From: Paranoxybacillus sp035645275
Lineage (GTDB): Bacteria > Bacillota > Bacilli > Bacillales > Anoxybacillaceae
Direction: 5' to 3'
Assembly: GCA_035645275.1 (NCBI GenBank)
Contig: DASQMX010000031.1
Span: 558,001-622,000 of the forward strand
DNA length: 64,000 nucleotides
Shown in pieces: positions 35,116 through 43,325 of the stretch. A model generated the notes under the pieces. It had not been told where the DNA came from, ran no database searches, and was given only the letters and a program-made list of their open reading frames with translations. Numbering within the stretch: the stretch's first letter is position 1; every line of letters starts with the position of its first letter. The position numbers and the translations under genes are program-made.

Positions 35116-36315
35116 TTAACTCCATTTTTTTTGCGCATATAGAAATAAAAATACGTAACTAAATAGTACCCCGCTAATGAATGACAACATCGAAGCAAGG
35201 AGATGGCTTGTGAATAGAACAAACAAGGATAAAATGACCGCTTGGATTGTCAGCAATATAAATAAAAACCTCAATAACGTGATTTTTTTCTGTTCATTTG
35301 CAAGCGGATACAGCTTTAGCATCATATTTGTTCGATGATGGCGTGACAATGTATACAATTGAAATCCTGTCGCATAGATAAAAAACAATAACACGGCACT
35401 TTTTCCGTAACTAGACGGAACAGTGTAAATAAGGAAGCAAGCAATAACGATCAGGCGAATATAAAGCCTAAAATAGTCGCTTGCTCTAAAAAAGGTCCGC
35501 ATATATAAATACAAAAACGTACTTTCTTGACGATACGAAACAAGCGGCAAAAATACATCAAGCCATTTGCGACGTTTCACCTGTTCTTTTAACTGCGGCA
35601 CGTCGGTAAATAAATTCGCAAGGCGGTAAAATGTCATCATGCGCTTTGCATCTTGATGAATGAGACGTTCCCATTTCAATCCTTTTTGTTTCGTCGCTCT
35701 TGCAAAATAGCCAAGCAATATGAGCATTATCGCGAATAAACTTGCCGTAAAACCGATAGGCGCTTTAGCAAGCAAAAAATACATAAATAAGAAATTGAGT
35801 ATCAAACGCACGCTCCAGCTTAAACGATGCATCACTGGCTCAATAAAATAATTTCCTTTCCAAATCATCCACATGTTCCAAACTTTCAGCAGCAACAACA
35901 CAATAAATAAAAACCAAATGGACACATGTGAAAACTTCACATACAAAGGTGAAATAGCCGCAATGACAATAAGAAGCATATATATTTGCATCATCAAACT
36001 AAAAAGAAAAGCACGTTGAAAATAAGGCCCCAGTTGTTTTTCCGCTGGCAATAAAAATACAAGATCAGCTTCTTTCAAAAGTGTTTGAACCGGACTGTGC
36101 GTTAAAAACGGCGACAATACTAAGGCGACAACAAATGCAAATGGGAAATTATCCGATAATCCATCCACCCACTGTTTATAAGCAACCGCGCCTGCACCGA
36201 TTCCAATCAGTAGAATCAGCAATAAATGGTCATTGAACATGTAACGCAAATATCGCTTAATATCATTGAAATAAATCGCTAGCCGCTGTTTCCATAATTT
36301 CTTGCCGTCAATCAT
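35116..36315 (-). CDS. ecsB: ABC transporter permease EcsB
   Basis: A 399-residue membrane subunit with about eight to ten segments, partner of EcsA. Recognisable pieces are RLAIYFNDIKRYLRYMFNDH at the start and LVFLLPAEKQLGPYF near residue 86. Loss of EcsAB in Bacillus impairs protein secretion, sporulation and intramembrane proteolysis by RasP. It overlaps ecsA by eight bases. Placed near prsA, another secretion gene. Confidence 0.9.
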   Translation of the reverse strand: MIDGKKLWKQRLAIYFNDIKRYLRYMFNDHLLLILLIGIGAGAVAYKQWVDGLSDNFPFAFVVALVLSPFLTHSPVQTLLKEADLVFLLPAEKQLGPYFQRAFLFSLMMQIYMLLIVIAAISPLYVKFSHVSIWFLFIVLLLLKVWNMWMIWKGNYFIEPVMHRLSWSVRLILNFLFMYFLLAKAPIGFTASLFAIMLILLGYFARATKQKGLKWERLIHQDAKRMMTFYRLANLFTDVPQLKEQVKRRKWLDVFLPLVSYRQESTFLYLYMRTFFRASDYFRLYIRLIVIACFLIYTVPSSYGKSAVLLFFIYATGFQLYTLSRHHRTNMMLKLYPLANEQKKITLLRFLFILLTIQAVILSLFVLFTSHLLASMLSFISGVLFSYVFLFLYAQKKWS

Positions 36316-37048
36316 TGTCTTCTTCCTTTGTCAATTGAATATAAATTTCGTCAAGTGTAGCGGATGGCAGTTGAAATTGTTTCCGCAGCTCTTCTAATGT
36401 TCCTTTTGCCTTTATTTTTCCGTTATGAAGAATCACAAACGAGTCACAGTAACGTTCAGCTGTCGCTAAAATATGAGTCGACATTAAAATCCCCGCTCCT
36501 CTTTCCTTCATCGTATTCATTAAATCAAGCAGCGACTGAATCCCGAGCGGATCAAGACCGACAAACGGCTCATCGATAATATAAAGAGGAGGTTCAATTA
36601 AAAAGGCGCACATAATCATGACTTTTTGCTTCATTCCTTTTGAAAAATGCGCAGGAAACCATTTTAGCTTTTTCTCCATCCGGAATTCCTTTAACAGCCG
36701 CTCTAATCGTTGCTCATACTCGTTATTATTTAAGCCGTATGCCATCGCTGTCAATTCTAAATGTTCCTGTAAAGTCAACTCATCGTAAAGAATCGGCATT
36801 TCCGGTATGTACGTAAATTGGGAACGGTAAGCAGCCGGATCGTCAGCGAATGTCTTTCCATTAATCGAAACCGTACCTTTCCTCGGTTCCATCAGGCCGA
36901 TAATATGTTTGATGGTTGTGCTTTTCCCAGCTCCATTTAAGCCGATAAGCCCGACGATTTCCTTTCGATTTACAACAAACGAAACATCTTCAAGCACGTT
37001 TTTATTTGTATATCCTCCGTAGAGGTTTTGCACTTCAAGCAATGTCAT
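36308..37048 (-). CDS. ecsA: ABC transporter ATPase EcsA
   Basis: A 246-residue ATPase with Walker A GLNGAGKST near residue 37, an unusual signature loop FSKGMKQKVM in place of LSGGQ (typical of EcsA-like exporters) near residue 131, and Walker B PPLYIIDEP near residue 155. The start MTLLEVQNLYGGYT at 37048 has AAAGGA just upstream; a longer frame to 37078 lacks a site. First gene of ecsABC, divergent from hit across 600 bases. Confidence 0.93.
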   Translation of the reverse strand: MTLLEVQNLYGGYTNKNVLEDVSFVVNRKEIVGLIGLNGAGKSTTIKHIIGLMEPRKGTVSINGKTFADDPAAYRSQFTYIPEMPILYDELTLQEHLELTAMAYGLNNNEYEQRLERLLKEFRMEKKLKWFPAHFSKGMKQKVMIMCAFLIEPPLYIIDEPFVGLDPLGIQSLLDLMNTMKERGAGILMSTHILATAERYCDSFVILHNGKIKAKGTLEELRKQFQLPSATLDEIYIQLTKEEDND

Positions 37049-37572
37049 CTTTCCTTTATCCTCTCTCTCTAATCCCATTATTCACTTTTATTGTATCAAA
37101 GTAATAAGCTCCTTTCCAAAACTATCTACGAAAAAAGGAATAGTCTTTTCGTTTCCGGGTACCATAATAAACGAAGAGGGGATGAGAAAAAACAATGTTT
37201 GATGAAGCAATTCATCAACATTGAAATGAGGTGTTTACGAAAGATCACTTACTGTAGTATCACACTCATTTTCTCCTTACCTTACCTGAAATAGGGGATG
37301 GTCATCTTGAACAAAGTGAGCAAAACACTGCAAGTTTAAGAACACACTTTTTGAAATGAGGTGTCTACGGCACGCGAGAAACACTAGAAGTTCTCAATGC
37401 CTATAAAAACTCTTTCGTAAATGAGGTGTTCATCAAAGATCATCAATTGTAGTTGTAGGACTTAAAAAATACCTACAATGATAAAAGAATGATCCGTCTA
37501 AGCAGAAAACAACTCACTTCCTATCTCTTTTATCAATAAGGTATTTATAAAAACTCTTCCCCTTTTCGCACG
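37049..37572. other. Intergenic region with hairpin and three short direct repeats
   Basis: No convincing gene. A hairpin pairs CAATGTTTGATGAA with TTCATCAACATTG (37192-37224, one bulge). The motif AAATGAGGTGT recurs three times (about 37224, 37354 and 37419) with irregular spacing of 130 and 65 bases; the first and third are also followed by a related AAAGATCA. This may be the trace of an old mobile element or leader RNA. Confidence 0.4.
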
Positions 37573-37573
37573 G

Positions 37574-37617
37574 ACAGAGTGTACACAAATCCACTGTACA
37601 CTCTGTTCCTTTTTTTG
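37574..37617 (+). promoter_or_regulatory. Perfect 12-bp palindrome before hit
   Basis: ACAGAGTGTACA (37574-37585) and TGTACACTCTGT (37595-37606), then TTCCTTTTTTT. The T-run makes it look like a terminator, but no gene precedes it. The right arm overlaps the -35 area of a TACAAT (37621-37626), so it may be an operator of hit. Confidence 0.5.
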
Positions 37618-37659
37618 TGCTACAATACGAATAAAATAATGAAAAGGAAAGGATGGGAT

Positions 37660-38085
37660 ATGATGAGCGATTGCATTTTTTGCAAAATCATCAATGGAGA
37701 CATTCCGTGTGCCAAAGTATACGAAGATGAACATGTTATCGCTTTTCTCGACATTAGCCAAGTAACAAAAGGGCATACATTAGTGATACCAAAGGTACAT
37801 AAAAAAGATGTGTTTGAACTTACATCGGAAATCGCCGGAAAATTATTTTCCGTTGTTCCCAAAATTGCAAATGCTATTAATGAAAGCTTTTCACCACTCG
37901 GATTAAATATTTTAAACAACAATAAAGAGCATGCTGGACAAACCGTCTTCCATTTCCACATGCATTTAATTCCACGCTACGGAAAAGGTGACGGATTCGG
38001 AGCCGTCTGGAAGTCGCATCAAAGTGAGTACTCGTTTGAAGACTTGCAAAAAATCGCTGCATCTATTCACTCTGCTATTCAATAA
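37660..38085 (+). CDS. hit: HIT family nucleotide hydrolase
   Basis: A 141-residue histidine-triad protein that hydrolyses nucleotide phosphoramidates or related nucleotides. It has two zinc-ribbon-like cysteines in DCIFCKI, and the triad HFHMHLIPRY near residue 100 (HxHxHxx). The start MMSDCIFCK at 37660 follows AAAGGAAAGGA; the upstream in-frame ATG at 37579 falls in the palindrome. Divergent from ecsABC as in B. subtilis (yhaE/hit). Confidence 0.93.
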   Translation: MMSDCIFCKIINGDIPCAKVYEDEHVIAFLDISQVTKGHTLVIPKVHKKDVFELTSEIAGKLFSVVPKIANAINESFSPLGLNILNNNKEHAGQTVFHFHMHLIPRYGKGDGFGAVWKSHQSEYSFEDLQKIAASIHSAIQ

Positions 38086-38086
38086 T

Positions 38087-38128
38087 AAAAAAGGGGGATC
38101 TCATTACATATGAGATACCTCCTTTTTA
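38087..38128. terminator. Bidirectional terminator between hit and prsA
   Basis: AAAAAGGGGGATCTCAT, TACAT, ATGAGATACCTCCTTTTT: long stem with A-run on one side and T-run on the other, between convergent genes. Confidence 0.85.
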
Positions 38129-38158
38129 ACAATCATGATTTGCTCTTAATCCGTCTCT

Positions 38159-39007
38159 TTATTTCTTTTCACTAGATTCAAAAACCTCTTTTAATTGCTC
38201 ATCATTTACTTTTACATCCGCTTTTTTAACTAATTTTTCTACTTCAGACTGGACTTTCGCAGGGTCAAGCTTGCTCTTCTTAAGCTCCCACTCAATTTCT
38301 TCCTTCATTTCTTCAAATGATTTTTTCTCTTCTTTATCTGTTACTTTAATAATGTGATAACCATATTCTGATTTTACAGGCTTGCTGATTTCTCCTACTT
38401 TTAACGCATATGCCGCATCTTCAAATTCTTTCACCATTTCTCCTGATTCAAACCATCCTAAATCGCCGCCATTTTTCGCAGAGCCCGGATCTTTAGAATA
38501 TTCTTTTGCAAGCTTCGCAAAGTCCTCTCCCTTATCAAGCTTTGCTTTAATTTCATTTGCCGTTTTTTCATCTTCCACTAAAATATGGCTTGCTTTTATT
38601 TTTGGTTTGTATTCATCATAATACTTTTTCATTTCTTCCTCTGTTACTTTAACATCCTTCATCGCTGCTTTTTGCCGCAAAAGATCGAGCTTCACCATAT
38701 CTCTAATCGCTTTTTCACCGTTTTGCTGAACAGCGATTTCATATTGCGGACCGTACATTTTTTTCAAATTTTCGATTTCTTTTTCAATCTCTTTATCGGT
38801 TACTTTAAATTCTTTACTTAATATTTTTTCATGTACAAGGTCTCGAATAACATCTTTTCCAAACCGTTCTTTCATCGCATTATAAAACTCTCCTTTTGTA
38901 ATATCGCCTGCTTTTGTCTCTACGATCACTTCTGAATCTCCGCCATTGCAAGCAGATAAAGCAAGAAGAGATGCGGCAGTAGATAAAGCGATAACCCACT
39001 TTTTCAT
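38159..39007 (-). CDS. prsA: Foldase lipoprotein PrsA
   Basis: Extracytoplasmic peptidyl-prolyl isomerase that folds secreted proteins after Sec export. About 282 residues. The signal peptide MKKWVIALSTAASLLALSAC ends at a lipobox. A parvulin domain (about residues 128-220) contains IKASHILVEDEKTANEI and DLGWFESGEMVKEFEDA. Flanking N- and C-terminal helical parts form the chaperone core. AGGAG lies 11 bases before the chosen ATG at 39007; a GTG nine bases upstream is too close to it. It is near ecsAB and hpr, a secretion and exoprotein cluster. Confidence 0.93.
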   Translation of the reverse strand: MKKWVIALSTAASLLALSACNGGDSEVIVETKAGDITKGEFYNAMKERFGKDVIRDLVHEKILSKEFKVTDKEIEKEIENLKKMYGPQYEIAVQQNGEKAIRDMVKLDLLRQKAAMKDVKVTEEEMKKYYDEYKPKIKASHILVEDEKTANEIKAKLDKGEDFAKLAKEYSKDPGSAKNGGDLGWFESGEMVKEFEDAAYALKVGEISKPVKSEYGYHIIKVTDKEEKKSFEEMKEEIEWELKKSKLDPAKVQSEVEKLVKKADVKVNDEQLKEVFESSEKK

Positions 39008-39235
39008 TATTTTCACAACTCCTACACTCAAAATTTTTCACATGGAAAAAAACCACAACAATAACTATATCATATTTTTTTAAGATAAAAAAATTTTTTC
39101 CTAATACTTCTTCCGATTATGTAATTTGCCTATACGCAAATTCATTAAATTACATATGATAAAGTGTCTCGTTCATCTAGTTAAATACAATAAAGTTAAA
39201 AAAACTCCCCTCTTCAGTGAAAGGAGGTGCTATAG

Positions 39236-39325
39236 ATGAGCGGAGGTTATGCAGGTGGCTTTGCGTTAATCGTTGTATTGTTTATCTTATTAATCATCGT
39301 TGGTTGTGCGTGCTTGTATTATTAA
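39236..39325 (+). CDS. YjcZ-family small sporulation protein
   Basis: A 29-residue membrane peptide: MSGGYAGGFALIVVLFI continuing LLIIVGCACLYY. The glycine-rich head, one hydrophobic helix and the terminal cysteines and tyrosines are typical of YjcZ-family sporulation proteins. AAAGGAGGTG lies seven bases before the ATG and a terminator follows. Too short for ordinary gene finding; expression probably in sporulation (inferred). Confidence 0.82.
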   Translation: MSGGYAGGFALIVVLFILLIIVGCACLYY

Positions 39326-39337
39326 TCAAGATAAACA

Positions 39338-39374
39338 AAAAGCTGACAGTATTTTTGCTGTCAGCTTTTTCTAT
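39338..39374. terminator. Terminator between the YjcZ-type gene and its neighbour
   Basis: AAAAAGCTGACAG, TATTTTTG, CTGTCAGCTTTTT: 13-bp perfect stem with T-run, serving two convergent small genes. Confidence 0.88.
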
Positions 39375-39550
39375 GTAAATAATACCTCAATGTAAGAAGT
39401 AATAAGCAAAATGGTAATAAGTACATTAATCGTTCGAAACACTTTTGGCTGTTTTTCTTCCGGAATTTCTCTTTGAACACAAAGTGTATTTGTTAGTTTA
39501 TTAATATAAAATAAAATGACTACTGCAAGAGGGATAAAATATAATGCCAA
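39371..39550 (-). CDS. Small two-helix membrane protein with TTG start
   Basis: A 59-residue protein with two hydrophobic segments (ALYFIPLAVVILFYI and VLITILLITSYIEVLF) joined by a polar loop NKLTNTLCVQREIPEEKQ. The TTG at 39550 has AGGAGGGG seven bases upstream, a near-ideal site, and the gene ends at the terminator. Frame and codon choice look genuine. I do not recognise the family; function unknown. Confidence 0.65.
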   Translation of the reverse strand: MALYFIPLAVVILFYINKLTNTLCVQREIPEEKQPKVFRTINVLITILLITSYIEVLFT

Positions 39551-39718
39551 ATTCGCTCCCCTCCTATCTTCCCCGGCGAATATATGACTTATTTACTTTA
39601 CAACGTTTTATAAAAGAAATCAATATCGCCTTCACGATAATTCCCTATTGGTTGTTTGCGGCAATTTGGGTAAAATATACATGATAATGACAGATTGCCT
39701 AACTAAAGGAGTACCGTT

Positions 39719-40066
39719 ATGGATACACTCGAAGAACGAATTGCCAAATTAGAATATCATCAATCTTTATTATTGGAAATGATCGATGAAACGAAGAAAC
39801 CGTTTTACCAACTTATTATCAAAGCGGACTTAACAAAAGAAGAAGCAGACGAAGTCATCAAACTTTGTCAACATTTAAGCGAAGAGTACAAAAAACAGAA
39901 AGCGGAAGGCCTTATTGTGTTCACCCCGCTCCTTACCCAATTTGCCGGAATGCTTCACCCTAAGCTTCCGCTTGAACAAACCATTGACGCTTTGTTAGGT
40001 CAAAATATGTTTGTACCACTTATGCAAGAATTTAAGAAAATAATTGCCAACGTAAATGAACTATAA
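39719..40066 (+). CDS. yhaI: DUF1878 protein YhaI
   Basis: A 115-residue soluble helical protein. The DUF1878 features EERIAKLEYHQSLLLEMID at the start and LPLEQTIDALLGQNMF near residue 88 are visible. Function unknown. AAAGGAG precedes the ATG. It is convergent with hpr and overlaps its end by six bases, as the two are neighbours in B. subtilis. Confidence 0.82.
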   Translation: MDTLEERIAKLEYHQSLLLEMIDETKKPFYQLIIKADLTKEEADEVIKLCQHLSEEYKKQKAEGLIVFTPLLTQFAGMLHPKLPLEQTIDALLGQNMFVPLMQEFKKIIANVNEL

Positions 40067-40660
40067 ATTCGTCATCGTTTCCTTTTCGCTTTCTTTGTGT
40101 TCTTTGCGCTTAAATAATTTTCCGTTCTCTTCAACAAAATCGTTTTCAATATTTTCAAATGATTTTTCAAAAATTTGCATAAAATCATCGCCATATATAT
40201 TGCGAATAATACACATTATTTCTAAAATTTCTGGAAATTTTCCGTACAAATCACGTAAAGGTAAAGCTCCGTTAAATACTGCATTTTGCGTCGGGTCATA
40301 TGATTCCATTAATTTCAGTAAAATCTCTTCGCCTTTCTCTGTCAGTTCAATATAGGTGTTTCGTTTATCACTTTCTTTCTTAGAAAAAGACAAGAGTCCC
40401 CGCTCTTCCAGTTTTTTTGAGAAGTTAAAAGCCGTGGAAACATGCATGACGCCAAATTTAGCAATCTCTGAAATAGACGCCCCTTTCAAATGATAAGCAA
40501 TCCATAAAATATGATGCTCATTAATATTAAGGTCGAATGGTTTAATCCATTGCTGCCAATCTTTTTCAATTGATTTCCATAGCGCTTTGCTCAACTGGGC
40601 AATACGCTGACTAAATAACATCGCCTCTTTAATAGAATAGTGTCGCTCTGTACCTTTCAT
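40061..40660 (-). CDS. hpr: MarR-family transition-state regulator Hpr (ScoC)
   Basis: Represses exoprotease, sporulation and peptide transport genes during transition to stationary phase. About 199 residues, winged helix with ALWKSIEKDWQQWIKPFDLN, EHHILWIAYHLKGASISEIA and GVMHVSTAFNFSKKLEERGL, nearly identical to B. subtilis Hpr. The ATG at 40660 (MKGTERHYS) is my choice; a GTG at 40672 is also possible as neither has an ideal site. It probably affects expression of extracellular enzymes. Confidence 0.93.
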   Translation of the reverse strand: MKGTERHYSIKEAMLFSQRIAQLSKALWKSIEKDWQQWIKPFDLNINEHHILWIAYHLKGASISEIAKFGVMHVSTAFNFSKKLEERGLLSFSKKESDKRNTYIELTEKGEEILLKLMESYDPTQNAVFNGALPLRDLYGKFPEILEIMCIIRNIYGDDFMQIFEKSFENIENDFVEENGKLFKRKEHKESEKETMTNL

Positions 40661-40912
40661 TTTTCCACCCACTCTTCCCTCACCATTATCTATTTTTATT
40701 ATCTATTATGCCAATAAAATAAAGATTAATAAAGAAAAAAATTTTAGAATTTTTAAATAGATAGACCCACATCGAAAATGGCTATTCACTCTTATTCAAT
40801 GATTATGTTCTACCAATTTATGAAAATTCCTTTTGTTTTATTAGAAAAATAGTCCTCTTATCTTCATAGTTAGCAACGAAATTACATACAGTAGTAAAAG
40901 GGGGAGAGGCAA

Positions 40913-41101
40913 ATGATTTATACAATGTCTATTTTCTATACAATAAGCGCTATTTTTGCTTATTTAGCTATCGCGACGTTTCTTTCGTTAAATAAGGCAA
41001 GAATGTACCCGCCAAGGCAAATATTGAAGAAAAAAATAGGTTTGTATATGATTGGAGCAATTCTATGCTTTCTGGTCGGATGGACTTTTCAGTATTTATG
41101 A
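40913..41101 (+). CDS. Small two-helix membrane protein
   Basis: A 62-residue protein with two membrane segments (about residues 6-24 and 44-60) and a basic loop (NKARMYPPRQILKKKIG). GGGGAGAGG lies seven bases before the ATG. Its stop codon TGA is the first part of a family C hairpin, so the element may have truncated or rewritten its end. Not recognised; stands between hpr and trpP where B. subtilis also has small genes. Confidence 0.6.
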   Translation: MIYTMSIFYTISAIFAYLAIATFLSLNKARMYPPRQILKKKIGLYMIGAILCFLVGWTFQYL

Positions 41102-41157
41102 ACCTCTCCCACCTACACTTCGCTTAGAGGTGGGAGACTTCTCGATGAACATGTTAA
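41098..41157. repeat. Family C hairpin element, copy 3
   Basis: TATGAACCTCTCCCACCTAC, CTTCGCTTAGAGGTGGGAGA, CTTCTCGATGAACATGTTAA. The stem CTCCCACCT/AGGTGGGAG is perfect here. The clearest copy of the family. Confidence 0.75.
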
Positions 41158-41169
41158 AAAAGAAAATAG

Positions 41170-41204
41170 CGAAAAACCCGACCATAAAGATCGGGTTTTT
41201 TATT
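41170..41204. terminator. Terminator between the small membrane gene and trpP
   Basis: AAAAACCCGA, CCATAAAGA, TCGGGTTTTTT: A-run and T-run on the two sides, so bidirectional. Confidence 0.8.
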
Positions 41205-41207
41205 ATG

Positions 41208-41732
41208 CTACGGTTGAGCAGTCAAGTTGGCGCGTTTGAAAATCGATTGAACAATCGGATATATCATCACCATGACGATTGTATTAACAACCACAGCTGG
41301 TAAAACAACAGCTATGAATAAGCTTGAAAAAGTCGCACCACCTGGAAGACCGACAAGCAATAATGCCGATGTTAAAAATACAGCACCGGATACAACCGTA
41401 CCGATAGCGGTCAAAATGGCTGCCGCTATAACTGACTGACTGTACTTTTTCACAAGTAAGAATAACACTGCGAAAACAATAGCAGTAATCGGTTTATCAA
41501 TCATGTTCGGAAGCAATCCGCCCGGAAAACTCGTCGTCAAGCCGGAAATGATTCCTGTTACGATTCCTAATAAACCAACTGTTTTTCGCGAAGGAAACAA
41601 CAAAATGCCAAGGAACATCATCGTCAGCATCATATCCGGCTTCATTCCAAAGAAAAATCCGGGAATGACTGCATGCAGAACAGCTCCGATTCCAACTAAC
41701 AATGCAAGTGAAACTAAAACTCTCGTATTCAT
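41208..41732 (-). CDS. trpP: Tryptophan transporter TrpP
   Basis: A 174-residue membrane protein with about five segments, the B. subtilis YhaG/TrpP family of tryptophan uptake proteins (ECF S-component-like fold). Diagnostic start: NTRVLVSLALLVGIGAVLHA followed by PGFFFGMKPDMML. Its ribosome binding site and start codon are covered by a TRAP site (41714-41762), predicting translational repression when tryptophan is plentiful. Gene order beside serC and hpr matches B. subtilis. Confidence 0.92.
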   Translation of the reverse strand: MNTRVLVSLALLVGIGAVLHAVIPGFFFGMKPDMMLTMMFLGILLFPSRKTVGLLGIVTGIISGLTTSFPGGLLPNMIDKPITAIVFAVLFLLVKKYSQSVIAAAILTAIGTVVSGAVFLTSALLLVGLPGGATFSSLFIAVVLPAVVVNTIVMVMIYPIVQSIFKRANLTAQP

Positions 41733-41762
41733 TTCTCATCTCTCCTCATCTCATCTAATCTA
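41714..41762 (-). promoter_or_regulatory. TRAP (MtrB) binding site over trpP ribosome binding site
   Basis: On the minus strand six NAG triplets (TAG, TAG, GAG, GAG, GAG, GAG) lie at exact two-base spacing from 41762 to 41735 and include the ribosome binding site; two more (GAG, TAG) follow the start codon. This is the arrangement TRAP wraps around. Confidence 0.88.
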
Positions 41763-41867
41763 GCGATTCGTTTCCCCAATAGTGCTCTCGATGCCTATTG
41801 CGAGAAACTTAGATTTATTATAACATTTTATAATCTATAGTTAAATAGAGTTAAAAAGAAAAAATTT

Positions 41868-42953
41868 TCAGAGAAATTTCTGTTGAAATTCTCTCATAAA
41901 ATCGGCTAACGCTTCACACGCTTCAAGCGAAACAGCATTATAGATGGACGCTCGGCACCCGCCGACGGAACGGTGACCAACCAATCCGACAAATCCCCGT
42001 TCTTTTGCTTCAGCTAAAAACTGTTTTGTCAACTCATCGTTCGGCAATGTAAACGTTACGTTCATCAACGAACGGCTGCTCTTTTCTGCATGCGGTAAGT
42101 AAAAGCCTTTGCTTTCGTCAATACAGCGATACAAAACATCTGCCTTTTCTTTGTTACGTTTTTCAATGATGCTGACACCTCCTTGCTCATCTACCCATTC
42201 AAGCACAAGAGAAAGCATATAAATCGCAAAGGTCGGTGGCGTATTGTATAACGAATTGCTTGAGCTGTAAGTATGGTAGTTCAGCATTGTCGGAAGATGA
42301 TCAGGAATGTTTTCAAGCAAGTCTTTTCGAATAATGACGACAGTGACGCCGGATGGTCCTAAATTTTTTTGCGCCCCCGCATAAATCAATGCAAACTTTT
42401 TAACATCAATTTCCCGGCTTAAAATATCGCTTGACATATCGGCGACTAAATCGACAGGCAAATCAGGGAACTCATGCCATTGCGTACCGAAAATCGTATT
42501 GTTCGATGTGATATGTAAATAAGCGGTCTGCTCAGAAAGCTGAATATGCTTTAATGCCGGAATGTGCGTATAGTTTGCTTCTTTGCTTGATGCAGCAACA
42601 TGTACCTCACCAATTTTTTTTGCTTCTTTTAACGCTTTTTCCGACCATACTCCCGTCAACACATAGTTGGCAACTTTCCCTTCATGAAGCAAATTCATTG
42701 GTACCATCGAAAATTGCAGGCTCGCTCCACCTTGTAAAAATAAAATGTCATGCGTCCCCGGAATATTCATAAGTTTTCGTAACAATTCTTTTGCTTTGGT
42801 GTGCACAGCATCATATTCTTTGCTGCGGTGACTCAATTCCATTACGGACATGCCGGTATTTTGAAAATTAACCAGCTCTGCTTGTGCCCTTTCTAGCACG
42901 GCCAGCGGCAATGCGGACGGTCCCGCATTAAAATTGTAGACACGCTTCACCAT
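41868..42953 (-). CDS. serC: Phosphoserine aminotransferase
   Basis: PLP enzyme converting 3-phosphohydroxypyruvate and glutamate to phosphoserine, in serine synthesis and pyridoxal phosphate metabolism. 361 residues, start VYNFNAGPSALPLAVLE, PLP-lysine in AGAQKNLGPSG near residue 196, and the C-terminal GHRSVGGCRASIYNA. GGGGG precedes the ATG-GTG pair. Stands alone. Next to trpP as in B. subtilis. Confidence 0.97.
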   Translation of the reverse strand: MVKRVYNFNAGPSALPLAVLERAQAELVNFQNTGMSVMELSHRSKEYDAVHTKAKELLRKLMNIPGTHDILFLQGGASLQFSMVPMNLLHEGKVANYVLTGVWSEKALKEAKKIGEVHVAASSKEANYTHIPALKHIQLSEQTAYLHITSNNTIFGTQWHEFPDLPVDLVADMSSDILSREIDVKKFALIYAGAQKNLGPSGVTVVIIRKDLLENIPDHLPTMLNYHTYSSSNSLYNTPPTFAIYMLSLVLEWVDEQGGVSIIEKRNKEKADVLYRCIDESKGFYLPHAEKSSRSLMNVTFTLPNDELTKQFLAEAKERGFVGLVGHRSVGGCRASIYNAVSLEACEALADFMREFQQKFL

Positions 42954-43045
42954 TCATCCCCCACTTTATCTCTTTAATGAATAACAGTTACTATTATCCT
43001 AACATGAAATTGTAAAAAATAAAGAAAATTTTAAATAAATCAAAC

Positions 43046-43082
43046 AAAAAATAAAGCCCTTGTGTTTTACAAGGACTTTGCT
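43046..43082 (-). terminator. Terminator of yhaL
   Basis: On the minus strand GTCCTTGT, AAAAC, ACAAGGGC, then TTTATTTTTTG. Overlaps the end of yhaL. Confidence 0.75.
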
Positions 43083-43252
43083 TGCTGCCGGCGCGCTCTT
43101 TCTTCCCTAATCCGTTCTATATATACTTCTCCTTCTTTTTCAATAAAAGCTTCGTCAATTTCCCGTTCTTTTTTGGCTGTACGAATCGTCATATAGCCGC
43201 TCACAACGATTCCTATCAGGACTAAATAAATCCACCAAGGCACACTTAGCAT
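43067..43252 (-). CDS. yhaL: Sporulation-associated small protein YhaL
   Basis: A 61-residue protein with one N-terminal membrane segment (PWWIYLVLIGIVVSGYM) and a charged helical tail (EIDEAFIEKEGEVYIERIRE). Matches B. subtilis YhaL in the WWxYL start and FIEKEGxxYxER motif. Role in sporulation is reported for the family but not defined. The ATG at 43252 follows AAGGGGGAT; a frame to 43279 has no site. Confidence 0.82.
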   Translation of the reverse strand: MLSVPWWIYLVLIGIVVSGYMTIRTAKKEREIDEAFIEKEGEVYIERIREERARRQQAKSL

Positions 43253-43325
43253 CGATAATCCCCCTTTTTGTGAATTCATCTTACTTCAACTATACGCGGT
43301 TAGAGTTCATTATATACATAAAAAA

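Noticed and set aside
37224..37440. CRISPR-like spaced repeats (AAATGAGGTGT three times)
   Set aside because: Only 11-14 conserved bases, unequal spacing (130 and 65), no cas genes.
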